DNA of 64,000 nt, taken from positions 16,814,339-16,878,338 of the forward strand of contig OW204011.1 in the NCBI GenBank assembly GCA_934047225.1, given 5' to 3'. A program made the translations under genes and the position numbers. Source of the stretch: Ypsolopha sequella (lineage: Eukaryota; Arthropoda; Insecta; Lepidoptera; Ypsolophidae). How positions within the stretch are numbered: position 1 is the first letter of the stretch; every line of letters begins with the position of its first letter. The notes beneath the pieces are model-generated. The model was not told the origin of the DNA, did no database searches, and worked only from the letters and a program-made list of their open reading frames with translations. Below are positions 1 to 11,790 of the stretch, in pieces.

Positions 1-254
1 TGCCAACTGAACACGAACAAACAGTCCTTTAACCTACCTATAAAACCTAGCCTTACCTAAACCTAACATATTTTCTAGCTATATGTTACATTACTATCAC
101 CAGTTTCCGGTTTAGGCAACTTTATATTAACACCCAGTATAATAGAGAATTAAGCAACAATTTAATTATTTTCTTCTAAAGGTACTTGGGTAATGGGTGT
201 TTTTACCCACTAGCTATCGTTTTGTAAGATTATGACATACTATATCTAGTTTAA

Positions 255-636
255 GAGGCTATGCGAATTTTATTTTTGTCACTGTCACTCCAAGCGAAAA
301 ATCGCGCAGTGCAAGAGGGGCGGATTCAAGGCGAAAACGAAAAATGTTAGTTTTATAATTTTTATAAAAAAACTAAAAAAGCTAGCAAAATTTCAAATAT
401 TAAATCTCTAGATATTGTTGAAACACACCTAATAAAATATGTTTGAGTTCTATATAAGGTTCCTATTCGTCAAACGAGGAGAAAAAGTGTGTTTGAAGAC
501 CTCATTTCAACAATTATTTCTATCGAGGAAAATTTATCCAACCATGTTTTCCAATTTCAAATCCCTAGATTATATAGTCAAGATGCAAACCAGAAACCGA
601 TTAAAATTTTCCGTGTAATCTTTTTCGCATATCGCC
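255..636 (+). mobile_element. TTAA-flanked MITE, family M1, copy 1
   Basis: Terminal inverted repeats GAGGCTATGCGAA (left) and GGCGATATGCGAA (right, reversed) enclose about 380 bases. The left flank is TTAA and the right flank the decayed TTGA. The same sequence recurs at 23548-23966 (reversed) and 25797-26205. No coding capacity. The right end is only about 43 bases upstream of PLCE1 exon 1. Confidence 0.7.
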
Positions 637-679
637 TTGAACAATTTGCCGTACAAATCCCTTCTCTCCTTGGTTCCAG

Positions 680-853
680 GTCCAACAAGCTGAAGTCCTT
701 CTGGTTCAGCATATCTGATGAGCCGCTGCCCGCGCTGGACTTCCTGTCAGCTGCTCTACTGTCGGCGGAGTATGAGCGAGCCCTGGGGCGGGCGCTAGCC
801 ATGCCTGAGTGCCGGTTGATACCGTTCTTTGGAGCCTTTCTTAGGGAGCTCAG
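680..853 (+). CDS. PLCE1: PLCE1 exon 1 in window: RasGEF (CDC25-like) domain segment
   Basis: The exon begins after a pyrimidine-rich acceptor (ttccag) with one base that completes a split codon, and ends two bases into a codon at a GTGAGA donor. It encodes 57 full residues including SFWFSISDEPLPALDFL and CRLIPFFGAFLREL. The latter matches the RasGEF signature in which a Pro-Phe-Phe-Gly-x-Phe-Leu-x-x-Leu stretch precedes the helical hairpin. Upstream exons must lie to the left, since no compatible exon is visible in 1-679. The next exon restores the split Arg codon and is 37.7 kb away. Confidence 0.88.
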
Positions 854-856
854 GTG

Positions 857-3650
857 AGATTAGCTATTTTTACTATGGCTTAATTTTTTTAAAGTCTATT
901 TTATCTTTATTTTATTTATTTAAGGTTACAAACAGTATTTTATAAACAAAAGAAAAATATAAAAGAACACAAACAGACCTACAGAACCATAGTTATATAA
1001 TACACAGTTATTTTAGTGATACTGATACACATAAGAAATGTAAAAAAAAAATAAACATACAATTCGTTACAATTTATAACATAAAATGATAATAGACTTT
1101 TCTTGTCTTTTTGATTAAAGAAATTATATATATAGTATATAAAAGTTAAAAATTAATAATAAATCATAAGTATCTATAATTTATAATTATTAATTTTTAA
1201 CTTTTATATATAATTGTGTAACTGATGCCGACCACAATTAGTGGTCGAAATATATTTTACTACCTATAATTATATTTTTTGTGTTTTCGTATATATATAA
1301 TTACAATTTATAAGTTACACATAAAAACTTGATTGCCTTTACCTTAAAAGAGTTTTCAATGCATGTGCTCGTAAAGGCCCACTTTTTATGCATCAAAACC
1401 GAACAGAAAGTCGATTATTTTGCCCTAGGGCTTTATTATTATTATTTTTTTATTTGTTTGCAATGGTTGGCTAACCTGCAGCCTTTTCTGTCTACCATAG
1501 ATGTTATACTTTTTTTTCCACTGTTTAACGGCTCTGGATACAATCCTTTTGAGCCAATCATAATTGAAAGTTCACAAGATTATATTTGTTTTCATTTCCT
1601 CACACTATGCATTGAAAAACGTAGTATGATACACGGGCGTAAAAGCAATAAATTACTCGGTTACGTTTAAAACACTCGCTACGCTCGTGTTTTAAATCGT
1701 CCTCGTAATTTATTTCTTTTCGCCCTAGTAGCATAAACTACTATAATAGTTTCAAAAATAAATCTGTATCACCGAGTTGCTCGTTATTTTAAATTTGACA
1801 TTCAGTTTGAATTGAATTTGAGCATAAATATGACTGATTTTAGTTAAGAGTATACATAGGCGTATATAAGGGGGGGGGGGGGTATAAGGGCCAGTCCCTC
1901 CCCCCCTAGAACTGATTTTGGTAGAAAAGTGAATATATTTTGTCATAAGATACTACGTTCAAAATTCATATGTAAAATAAAACCCTCAAATATTTTGTAA
2001 CAGGTAGTAAAGTTGTAAGTTAATTAAAAATTAAAACCTGGAAAGCAACTTTCAAACAAAAAACAAAAAAATTATTACGTGTGATTCAAGCCGTATTTAA
2101 TAATATTTTAGTATGTTAGCTCACGCGAGTTTAAATAATTAAGTAACAAATAATTGAAATAGCCATTGAATTACAGGAATTATGAACTCCTGAATATGTA
2201 AGAAAATTTCAATTGATCAATCAAATGTTTATTTGTCCGAAAACATGTTACAAAAGTTATTATGTTAAATGTACAAATAAATGCTATCTGCCAGGCTAGC
2301 GTAAAAATATTTAAAATTAATCGATTACACTTAATTAATTATAATTAAAATAAGTTAAACCAATTAATAACAATTAATTTATCACTTAAAATTTAACCTA
2401 CCACAACAAACCATTCATCAAATTTTTTTACATGTGTAATTTACTCAATTTTGTAATGTGAAATAACAACGTCAATTTATTCCTAATATACTAAAATAAC
2501 ACAAAAAAGATTAAAATATGTTAAGGTGTGTTAATTCGAAAACCATTTCGAGATTTAGGTTTAATAAGCCGTATTTTAGAACTTTTGTTCTGAAAAACCT
2601 TATGATGATGAATATTTTTACGAAAAAGCTTGCAACTTTCATTTGACCTTCGTGTGACGTCACTTGACTGAAGGCTGTATAGAAATGTGTCGCTTGCCAT
2701 CAAGTTAAAAAATATTACTGTCAGAGTCACAGAACAGAACATGAAGTCCATGTCTGGGCCACAGTATAAATATAACTGAACGCAGTAAGTGTTGCTGTCT
2801 TGTTACGAAATCCCAGATTGATCGGTTAATTTTATTTGTTATGAAGTAACGCATTATTAAAATAAATATAATTTTTGATGACAACAATTTCTGTGATGGA
2901 TTAATATTGACAATCATACATGAGAGATACCAAATATAATTATGTATGTATGTATGTATGTACGAATTGTTGTGTGTTTGTCCGACCATAACTCGAGTAT
3001 CGTTGATCGGAACGACATGAAATTTGAATTTTTAAGTTCGAGCCAAATCGGTCAAGATCGAATCGCGAGTTCATAGTTCGTGGCGAACGACTAGTTTATT
3101 TGCCTTTTAAAATTTAATAACCGAGATGGTAGGGCGTTAAATTTCAGCCAAATATACGTCACGTGATTAATAGGCACCTCTTGTGACTGACAAAGTACAG
3201 TTTAGGGTTTTTTTTGCAGACGTTGGTAACACTCAACATAGTTTCGTTGTTGTTGTTGTTTGATTTTTTATTGCCAGATGTAGCAATATAGTACTCTGTG
3301 GATGACAGATTTTTTTTTTTACAAGCAAGGCAAAAGTCCGCATTTAGTATCAGGCCTAAAATGAGTCATGTGACGTAACATCCGGAAATTCTTTAAAAAA
3401 TTATAAATAAATAATAATTAATTTAAATACCATAATATTGAAAACTTTGATCAAAAAGCGCGTAAATTCTCTAAAAAAAAATTAAAAAAAATAACTTTTT
3501 TTAATTAAGCTACGCGAATTCATTGTTCCGCAATTTCACATGTAAAAACCTATTATTTTAGTTCAAACTAATAAAAGTAAACTTACAGGCCGTAGCATGT
3601 TCAGTTTGTACAGCATAAATTGTAGTAGAACCTTTAAATCATAAATTTTA
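857..3650. other. Intron 1, unassigned AT-rich stretch
   Basis: Apart from the H1 motif I see no gene. It contains a homopolymer G run (about 1870-1882), a TATG tetranucleotide tract (about 2938-2962), and near 2963-3090 a stretch resembling a common lepidopteran repeat (tgtttgtccgaccataactc). Small open frames here lack family resemblance. Confidence 0.6.
1218..1260 (+). ncRNA. Hammerhead-ribozyme-like motif H1 (variant core)
   Basis: The order is stem I (GTAA / TTAC), CTGATG, CC, stem II (GACCAC / GTGGTC around a 5-base loop), GAAA, then TATATT. This is the hammerhead strand order, but the canonical A after CUGAUG is replaced by CC. Related copies with different but paired stems occur at 18188, 62673 and 62934. 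Catalytic ability is unknown. Confidence 0.45.
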
Positions 3651-3653
3651 CGT

Positions 3654-3886
3654 TTTATTTATTTATTTATTTAGTTGGTCTACCAACAGATGATACACTT
3701 AACAACATACAATTAATCTATCGTACAGTAGGAATAGAGTATAACTCCAATAACAGGTAAACACTGCATGCTATAAAAATGAGAGGAGTGACGTGTGACG
3801 TCAGTTGGCGGAAGCAGAGACGCACCCGTCTCGGCTCTGGAGACGTCTCGTCCTCCGCCAACCAGTGCTGCTCGTTTAAACATTAA

Positions 3887-3939
<53 letters not shown>

Positions 3940-4088
3940 CACGTCACACGTCACTCCTCTCATTTTTATAGCATGCAGTGTTTACCTGTTATTGGAGTTA
4001 CACTCTATTCCTACTGTACGATAGATTAATTGTATGTTGTTAAGTGTATCATCTGTTGGTAGACCAAATAAATAAATAAATAAATAAA
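3654..4088. repeat. Large foldback repeat with TA microsatellite loop
   Basis: Arms of about 148 bases (3654-3802 and 3939-4088) are near-perfect reverse complements. Each ends outward in an (AAATA)n-type tail. The 137-base loop contains a smaller inverted repeat (gttggcgga... / ...tccgccaac) and a TA dinucleotide run at about 3893-3937. It could be two head-to-head retroelement tails or a foldback transposon. Confidence 0.75.
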
Positions 4089-4825
4089 GAAAATATTGAA
4101 ACAATGTAATAATTTCGAAACACAACGAAAGAATGCTGTTTATAAAGATTATTTCTCATATCGGAATAGAGTTAAAGTACGTAGTAAGTTTTCAACCAGA
4201 TAACATAACCATTAAATGTTACGTAAATGTAAATTTTCCGTAACCCTTCCATTAACTGCGTACAAACAGTTTAGAATTTCTATAAACCATGAACAAGTAC
4301 ACATTCAACAAGTAGAAATATGAGGATGTGTGTGTAAAGTTGCGCCTGTGGTAGTGTGAATCTAATTAGAGGTGATGCCACGGACAATTTTCCGCCGGTC
4401 AAGGCATTGTCGCATTTATTACATGCCAGTAAGTGCTCTGATAGAGAACTTACTTCGTGCCATTGACTACTAAATCTTGCCAGCAGGCGGTCTTCATTAC
4501 AGAGCTTGTTTATCGTACAAAGCCTTAGGTCAATCCGTAGACGCCAGTCTCTCAATCTGTGGTCCGAGATTCAATTCCGTAATGCAAGTACGTAAGCATC
4601 ATATTTCACTTCTTTATGTTAATATTTAGGCCGTCTGATACACGATTACGTTTAATTTTCTTGCGTCTACTAAAATTGCAAAGATAGGCATCAACTATGT
4701 TCTAAATATGTTTTATTTGAGATATATAAGGTTGTAGGCAATAAAACTTATAACAAAATAAACATTTTAAAACAGTAATATAAGACGGACGTCTTGTTAA
4801 AACCCTATCCCTCTTATTCTTAAAT
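4089..4825. other. Intron 1, no recognised feature
   Basis: AT-rich sequence without a recognisable gene or repeat boundary. A 91-codon open frame on the minus strand shows no family resemblance and is treated as chance. Confidence 0.5.
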
Positions 4826-5190
4826 ATTCAAATTCAAATTCAAATTCAAATAGTTTATTTTGCAAAGCAGGTATAGATATAAACTTTTTACACGTCAAAT
4901 TTAATCTAATAAAGAAAATATATGTAATAAAATAATAAATGTACATGAACTAAATTAAAGGTTTATTTAATTTATGTAGCAATATATTTACGATTAAAAT
5001 GATAGGTAAAATATATATTATACAAGGTAAAATCCAATCAGCCGCCCGAACCCATACCGGAGACCCGGCCAGGGACCAGGAACAAGGTTCAATGATCACC
5101 AACCGAGCCCCCAGCACGAATCCAGGCGGCCGACCAAATCCCATCCTATATACTACATACTAATAGGTTACATGTATAAATACATGCCTA
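4826..5190 (-). mobile_element. LINE-A 3' end (5'-truncated), copy 1
   Basis: Reads on the minus strand as the 3' UTR of a CR1-like LINE, ending in a hexamer tail (TTTGAA)n at 4826-4850. The diagnostic block near 5040-5140 (CCGGGTCTCCGGTATGGG) recurs at 6319, 34195, 41340 and 57380. No RT sequence remains in this copy. Confidence 0.8.
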
Positions 5191-5379
5191 AATAACAAAT
5201 AATAACAAATAAAAACCTAAAATTACAATTTTTCTGAGCGGTACGCTTCCACTGTGCAGGATAGAAAAGTGTAAAATGAAAGCGTTGACAGCGCAAGACA
5301 GATTTCTCTGAATATCCTCGCCTTAAAATTTAAACTACGGGTTATCAGACTATCGTATTTGTATTGCATATACAAAACT

Positions 5380-5530
5380 AGTCGTGCGTCGTAAAAGGCG
5401 CGTAGGCTTGCTACGTCGTAGACGGTGCGTAGGCTTACTAAGTCGTAAAAGGTGCGTAGGCTTGCTACGTCGTAGATGGTGCGTAGGCTTGCTAAGTCGT
5501 AGAAGGCGCATAGGCTTGCTACGTCGTAGA
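5380..5530 (+). repeat. 27-bp minisatellite, about five units
   Basis: The unit is roughly gcgtaggcttgctacgtcgt followed by agaaggc, with substitutions. One more partial array of the same unit lies at 6747-6795, on the far side of the LINE-A copy at 5656-6630. Confidence 0.85.
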
Positions 5531-5655
5531 TTAAAATAAATTTTATGTAGTTTGTTATTATTTTTAACTAATTAGGTATCTACTATTAATTTAATCTTGT
5601 TTCTGTATAAATATTATCGTGCACAATATGAATATCTTATTTATTTCAAATATCC

Positions 5656-6630
5656 TTAACGGTTCCTTGTGAATATATTTACCAAGTCCTTAGATATGTC
5701 AGAAAAAATGTTGAGTCTTTCCCAAGGCTTGGTAAGCAACATTGCAAGGAAACTAGAAATAAGCATAAATTGGCTTTTCCAAAAATCAGACTCGCTAAGG
5801 TGAGTACTTCTTTCGTAGGACATGGTATAAGATTTTACAATAAACTTCCAAAGGAGGTCCTTACTTTGTCAGAGAATAAGTTTAACCTGTATATTAAGCA
5901 GGGCCTACTGAAAAAGGCATATTATAAAATAAATGAATATTTGGATGATGGTGAAGCATGGTATTAGAGTGATAATGATAGTAAGTTATAATTTAATATA
6001 TTTTCTTAACTTATGATTCCTCTAAGGTGTAAACATTAATTGATTACAGACTGTAAAAGGAAAAGGACTATATGAGACAGGTAGACAAAGATATATATGT
6101 TTTTCTTTTTTTCATTAACCTGAATTCCTGCTGTCTTGTATTTTCTTATCCCTTGGTTAAAGTAGATATAAGTCATATATTGTATAGTATAAGTTTTATG
6201 TTGAAAAAAAAGACATGATCTTGCTAAGTTTCTTGCCCTTCTTCTTAGCAAGACTAATCGAATGGGCGGAGGTAGGCATGTATTTATATATGTAACCTAT
6301 TAGTATGTAGTATATAGGATGGGATTTGGTCGGCCGCCTGGATTCGTGCTGGGGGCTCGGTTGGTGATCATTGAACCTTGTTCCTGGTCCCTGGCCGGGT
6401 CTCCGGTATGGGTTCGGGCGGTTGATTGGTTTTTACCTTGTATAATATATATTTTACCTATCATTTTAATCGTAAATATATTGCTACATAAATTAAATAA
6501 ACCTTTAATTTAGTTCATGTACATTTATTATTTTATTACATATATTTTTTTATTAGATTAAATTTGACGTGTAAAAAGTGTATATATCTATACCTGCTTT
6601 GCAAAATAAACTATTTGAATTTGAAACTTA
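5656..6630 (+). mobile_element. LINE-A, 5'-truncated copy 2 (RT C-terminus plus 3' UTR)
   Basis: The first 330 bases encode the C-terminal end of a non-LTR ORF2. The open part at 5770-5967 includes GIRFYNKLPKEVLTLSENKF and ends in a stop. The 3' UTR follows with the CCGGGTCTCCGG block and a TTTGAA tail. It is nearly identical to 56620-57625. The copy is dead on arrival: only the last part of ORF2 is present. Confidence 0.85.
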
Positions 6631-6746
6631 TCACCCTTGGTTTGCTGGAAGAAATCTCATTATTGAGATAAGCACGCCATTGTACATAACTTTTATTATA
6701 TAATTTAGAATTAAGTTTTCTGTGTGCAACAAGAATAAATATAGAT

Positions 6747-6795
6747 TGTGCGTAGGCTTGCTACGTCGTAGAAGGCACGTAGGCTAAGTACATCT
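6747..6795 (+). repeat. Second part of the 27-bp minisatellite
   Basis: One full and one partial unit (gcgtaggcttgctacgtcgt) identical to the array at 5380-5530. The gap between the parts is filled by the truncated LINE-A copy and its flanks. Confidence 0.75.
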
Positions 6796-6984
6796 TGGTA
6801 AAACATTATGGAGAAAAGCTGGATCCCGAGTAAAAAGGAATTTTAAGTAAGTGTTCCGAGTGTACAGTGTGAAATGCAAGTCACAGTCCACACTCGGTAC
6901 ACCCGCGTTTCACCGACGATTATTAAGTCCCAACGTGATGGATGGTGAGCCTTGTCGCCGTACTTCGGGCACAAATACATACTT

Positions 6985-7165
6985 TTAGGGCATGCAGGTT
7001 TCCCTACAATGACCGTCGCCGTTCAGCAAGTGGTAAGTAAGAACAAATACTATGCATATAAATTCCGAAAAACTTATTCGTGCATGCCCGACCGGGGATC
7101 GAACCTGGATCTCAAGATTGAGAGGCAAGCGTTTTATTACCGGAGCTACCGCAAAAAGAAAAAGA
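6985..7165 (-). mobile_element. tRNA-derived SINE
   Basis: On the minus strand it has a pol III B-box-like GGTTCGATCCC preceded by a tRNA-like region with an A-box-like TAGCTC, then a body shared with 39346-39470 (ctcaagattgagaggc). The body also carries the gcaggtttcc / gttcagcaagt block seen near 38858-38900. It is non-coding and would depend on LINE machinery. Confidence 0.65.
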
Positions 7166-7183
7166 TATTGACATATTACTTAC

Positions 7184-7527
7184 GGTGGATGGTCCAAGGT
7201 AGTTTTTATAAAAAAACTTGTGGGCACCAATAATGACGACAAAAGTAGTACAGTTTCGTTCTGTTACTTTTCTCTACACGTTCAAATAATTTTACACTCG
7301 CAAATATTCAGTTTATCTTAAAAACAAAATGTTTTAACAGTCTAATTTTGCAATTTAAAACTTTCATACATTGGATTACAAAAGTTGGTTTGTAAAAAAA
7401 ACTGATTATTTGCGGGTGTAAAGTTGATGGAACGTGTGGAAAAAGGTAAAAGAATTAAATAATAATACTTCTATAGTCGTTATTGGTTCCCACAAGTTTG
7501 TATGAAGATTGCCTTGGACCATCCACC
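7184..7527. mobile_element. Foldback MITE
   Basis: Inverted arms start GGTGGATGGTCCAAGG at the left and end CCTTGGACCATCCACC at the right, and inner parts (ACTTGTGGG / CCCACAAGT) also pair. About 340 bases long. It abuts the 5' edge of a LINE RT fragment, so it may have inserted into that LINE. The target duplication is unclear (TTAC left, TTAA right). Confidence 0.7.
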
Positions 7528-8007
7528 TTAAATCTAGAAAAACAGTGTCATAAGGCACTTGGTTTAATAATGAGAATATGTAAAGATTTTAAAAACATCA
7601 AGACACTAAAGATCCTCTTCTGCACGTACGTAAGAAGCAAACTTGAGTATGCTTGTGAGGTATGGAATCCTAGATATAATGAATATATTAACATTTTGAA
7701 ACGCATACAAAGGAAATTTATTCGTTATATTAATTACCGCACACACTCAAAAACCCAAAATTATTTAGAGACATGCCAAAGACATCATATCCTGCCCCTT
7801 ACTATACAACGTGATATAGCGGACTTAGTCTTGTTATCAAGAATCACAACAGGTTTTATTGATTGTCCTTATCTTTTAGAGAAATTATTCTTTATTCTTT
7901 CTATATTCTTTACTGTACACATTTACAGAGGCGAGCTTATCTCTAAAAAGAGATTGCTTCCAGCAAACCTTAGTGGGAGAGGACACTATAATAATAAAAA
8001 TAAGTAA
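7528..8007 (+). pseudogene. LINE reverse transcriptase C-terminal fragment
   Basis: The open frame contains LGLIMRICKDFKNIKTLKIL and YVRSKLEYACEVWNPRY, the thumb and post-RT region of jockey-clade LINE ORF2 (S-x-L-E-Y-x-x-x-V-W-x-P). The catalytic FADD part is absent. It decays after about residue 140. Probably a 5'-truncated or MITE-interrupted copy. Confidence 0.8.
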
Positions 8008-8241
8008 TCATACATACGTGTACTACAAATAAAGACGTATTAACATACAAATAAAACAATAATATATAAATATATACTTCTATAGATAAATACTAATATA
8101 AATAAATACATACAATAACTTACCAACTTTAAGACAGAGAGAGGTAGTGCTCTTTTAGCTTTAACTTAAAACGACTAATAGTGGTACAGTCACGAATACC
8201 ATGCGGCAATGAATTCCAGAGTTCAATAGCTCTAACATTAA

Positions 8242-8843
8242 CCCCCGGTTTCTAAAAGGCCAATCAAAGTTAACAGTACACTAAAAAAACTTTAACCGCA
8301 AATAACGGTGAAAATAAAGCATATATGAAGTCTGAATAGTGATGAATCAATAATTAACTTAGTTAATTTTTGATTTCAATGTAAAATTCGCACTTTTTCT
8401 GGCTTAATCCGCAGATAATTATTTTTTAATCTAGTGTTAAGGCGCTCTTATCCCAGAAAAGTGACTCTCTGTCTTTTTCTTTACGTGTAAGGAGTAAAGA
8501 AAATAACCACACTTTTGTACTTCTTCGTTGTTTTTATCGGTTTTTAAATTGTTTAAAAATAAGGGATATGTTTATTAAAACCCACTTACGTGGTCGACCT
8601 AGAAAATTTAAAGAGCAATATTACCAGATATGTTTTGTTAATAAAAAAGTGGAATTTTGGAAATGGCATGATTTGAAAGGTCTTATTAGATGCTGTGTTC
8701 GTGAATTATTTCTATCGAGCAAAGTTTATCTGATCGTGTAACACATGCATGGAAGACCTAGATAAAGGTTCGAACTATATTGCGTATTACTGATTTTGGG
8801 ATAAGAGCGCCTTAACATTGATTGGCCTTTCAGAAACCGGGGG
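8242..8843. mobile_element. PIF/Harbinger-like MITE
   Basis: Terminal inverted repeats CCCCCGGTTTCT(A/G)AAAGG... face each other, flanked by a TAA duplication at 8239-8241 and 8844-8846. A second inverted pair (GGCGCTCTTATCCC / GGGATAAGAGCGCC) lies inside near 8437 and 8797. A three-base TWA duplication and G/C-rich TIRs fit PIF/Harbinger. No transposase is seen. Confidence 0.65.
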
Positions 8844-9430
8844 TAAATGAGTTACCCTAAGCTCCAGAGTTTTGTTCGGGAGTTTTTAATAAGGAAAAAG
8901 TATTTTAACGTAAAGGTTTATCTCAAGGAAATAATAATTTAAAACGCTCACGTAGATACGGAGGTGAAAGGGGGTTTTAATAATATTGTAAAGATGATAG
9001 AGAATATGAAAATTCCGACGGGTACCTAAATTTTGAAGACGTTAGAATTAAAGTTTTATGTCTCAAATAGATTTCGACGCAGTTACCCTGTATTTTCTTG
9101 AACTACTGTATCATCAAACTACAGGCAAAATGCGTATTTGTGGCGAGCGTGTCACAAATTTAATGCAAAATCTCAGGAACTTGATCTCGATTTGTTTCAT
9201 CTATCTGTAGCAGGGATAAGATCGAAAATAAGTGCAAATTTCTTTAAAAATTAAATTTTGTTTGGTTTAATTATTAAATTACTTAGTTTATCATGGTTTT
9301 TTTATGTTTAATTTTTGTTTTTTACTAGCTTTTAGTACTTATTACTTTCATAATAACATTTTATAATAACTAACTAATAACAGAATTTTCAAGAATATTA
9401 ATAATTTAAGGTAGAAAATCTCGTACTACG

Positions 9431-10495
9431 ATGATGATCTTAATCTACGATGATGAGTTAAAGTTTCAGTCTCATATTAAAGAAAAAATTAGGTACGCCT
9501 TTTTCAAACTTAAAGTTCTATATGGGATAAGAGATTACCTAACCAAAGACATAAGAGAAACCCTGGTCGAGCTCCTGGTATTGTCTCCATTTAACTATTG
9601 CAGTGCGGTTTATGGTTATCGAATATGTAGGAAAACAGCAAATGCTATACAGAGAGTTCAAAATGCGTGTGCGCGGTTCTGTTATAAGATACCGAGGCGC
9701 GCCCACGTCACTCCTTATCTAAACGCACATAAAATTTTAAACATGGAAGCTAGAAGGGAGTTGCATTTGGCTTGCGTAATCTAAAAAGTTATTTACAAAC
9801 AAAGTCCTAGTTACCTATTTGAAAAATTAAAATTTTTGAAAAATGTTAATTGTTTTAGAACACGATCAAAGGATCAAAACCTACTGTATACTCCTAAACA
9901 TAAACTTGCAGGATTCTGAGGATGTTTTTCATACCGAAGTGCAAAAATATGGAATAATTTACCACCGCCCTTGAGACAAAAGTGCTCAGCCCATACATTT
10001 AAGTTTAGGTATAAACAGTATCTTATGAAAAAGCAAATGGACACTGGACATTTGAAACATCCTTGGAAAGCCTACAATGCTTAAGACTATACACCCTACT
10101 AATAAGTCTATATCTGTATATACTAATTACCTTTTTTTTTTATTGTTTTTTGTCTTGTTACGCATTTTTGGTTTTTGTTTTTATTTTCTTTAATTTAGTT
10201 ATAAGCCATTTCTGCCAATTTTTATTGATTTTTCAATTTAGTAAATAAAATTGTTAACAACTCGTTAATACCTTATCAGGCAATTATAACGGAGGTAGCT
10301 GAAAACCAGCGCCAACCAAAGCATGTTTTGGATGGCACATAGCTGAGCTACATCCTTTTGTCGTGTTATTTTTATCTATAGATTACTCCTACTTAAATTA
10401 AACTTATCTACTGTGTTAGCTATAAGTTCTTTTTATTGTTTTGTAAACGCGCCAATAAATTTATTTTCTTTCTTTCTTTCTTTCTTTCTTTCTTA
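9431..10495 (+). pseudogene. LINE-B 3' portion: RT C-terminus, 3' UTR and (CTTT)n tail
   Basis: The open frame 9431-9784 contains FKLKVLYGIRDYLTKDIRET and FNYCSAVYGYRI, typical of the region after the RT domain in CR1/jockey-like ORF2. After a stop at 9782 the same frame still reads through IWNNLPPPLRQK near 9950. The 3' UTR has a GCTGAAAACCAGCGCC hairpin (10296-10312) shared with 40048 and, reversed, 15230. It ends in a CTTT run at about 10467-10494. Confidence 0.8.
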
Positions 10496-10674
10496 CTATG
10501 TATAAAGACTTAATCTATAACTATAAGTGGAAACTTGTAATTTGCCTTCTGTAATATTACTTTTATGCTATTTCTTGTGATTTACGTTTTCCGAATAAAT
10601 AAATAAAAAGTTAGAAACAGACAACAGTAGCAGTACCCGGCGAATGAAAAAAACATACATATCGTATCGTTCGC

Positions 10675-10770
10675 AACGAGTAAAAATGGGTTTTCTTACC
10701 CTCGGAATGTAAGCTTCATTCCTCGGGTAAGAAAATCCGCCATTTTATACTCGTCACGAAATATACTATT
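10675..10770. repeat. Small palindromic repeat
   Basis: GGGTTTTCTTACCCTCGGAATG is mirrored by its near reverse complement across a 7-base centre, within outer arms CAACGAGTAAAAATGG / CCATTTTATACTCGTC. A shortened, reversed copy is at 34446-34522. A miniature TIR element is likely. Confidence 0.65.
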
Positions 10771-11399
10771 TGGTATTGTTTTCTGAAATGAGTACTTTCT
10801 ACTTTCTAGGCGCGTCAAGCCTAAAAGCTTATGTGTTCACGTCACCGACATGCAATAACATGTTGCGCTTGGTCAGCAGTGAAAAGTTTTCACTTTTGTC
10901 GGCAGTCCGTATAACTGTTTTTTTTTATTATTATCATTGGCTATGGGCTTGCTCTTGGCAATAACCGCACCTAATATGGAGGAACGCGTCGATAATAGCA
11001 AGGGTGAAGAGCGCTTGCACAGAAAGTGGGATAGTGAAAGAAGGCGAGGTATTTATCAGTTTGTCTAGAGACTTCTGCAAAATCCACGGAAGTCCTGAGA
11101 CTACACAATTGCCTGTAACCTTTCTCCATTGTTTTACAACGTGAAACATTAAGTAAATATTTAAACAAAGCGAATATTTGTTTCGTACCTACATGAAAAT
11201 TACTCAATTTAATAAGTACGTAGCCTAGAAAACCGCTTTGGCATTCAACTTTTATGACTTACAAGCTTTTGTCTGCGGCTTCACCCGCGCTGTATTAGTT
11301 TGCATTTTTCTAGATAAAAAGTAGCCTTTGTCACTCTACGACCCATATCTCTATCTCTATGCAAAAAATCATGTCGATCCGTTGCTCCATTGCTGCGTG
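10771..11399. other. Intron 1, no recognised feature
   Basis: No gene family resemblance. Short open frames on both strands overlap each other and are treated as chance. Confidence 0.5.
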
Positions 11400-11790
11400 A
11401 AAGAAGGACAAACCAACAAATAAAAAACCAACAAACCAATAACCAACACACCAACAACCAACAAACCAGCAAACTAACATCCAACAAACTTACAATCAAC
11501 AAACCAATAACCAACAAACCAGCAAACCAACATCCAACAAACTTACAATCAACAAATCAATAACCAACAAACCAATAACCAACAAACCAGCAACTAACAT
11601 CCAACAAACCAACATCCAACAAAACAGCAAACTAACATCCAACAAACCAACATCCAACAAAACAGCAAACCAACATCCAACAAACCAACATCCAACAAAC
11701 CAACATCCAACAAACCAACATCCAACAAACCAAAAAACCAGCAAGCCAACAACCAACAAACCAACATCCAACAAACAAACAAACACACTT
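11400..11790. repeat. 15-bp minisatellite (AACCAACATCCAACA and variants)
   Basis: A tandem array of a 15-base unit with 10- to 12-base variants (accaataacc, accagcaa). Because the period is a multiple of three and the array lacks T-rich stops on the minus strand, several frames remain open and produce a Leu/Val/Cys/Trp-rich translation. That is a composition effect. Confidence 0.85.

Noticed and set aside
489..857. A 122-codon open frame beginning MFEDL
   Set aside because: Its first half lies in the M1 MITE and the intron; only 680-853 is exon sequence. The Met is not a plausible gene start.
5380..5530. CRISPR-like array
   Set aside because: Units are contiguous without unique spacers, and the DNA is eukaryotic.
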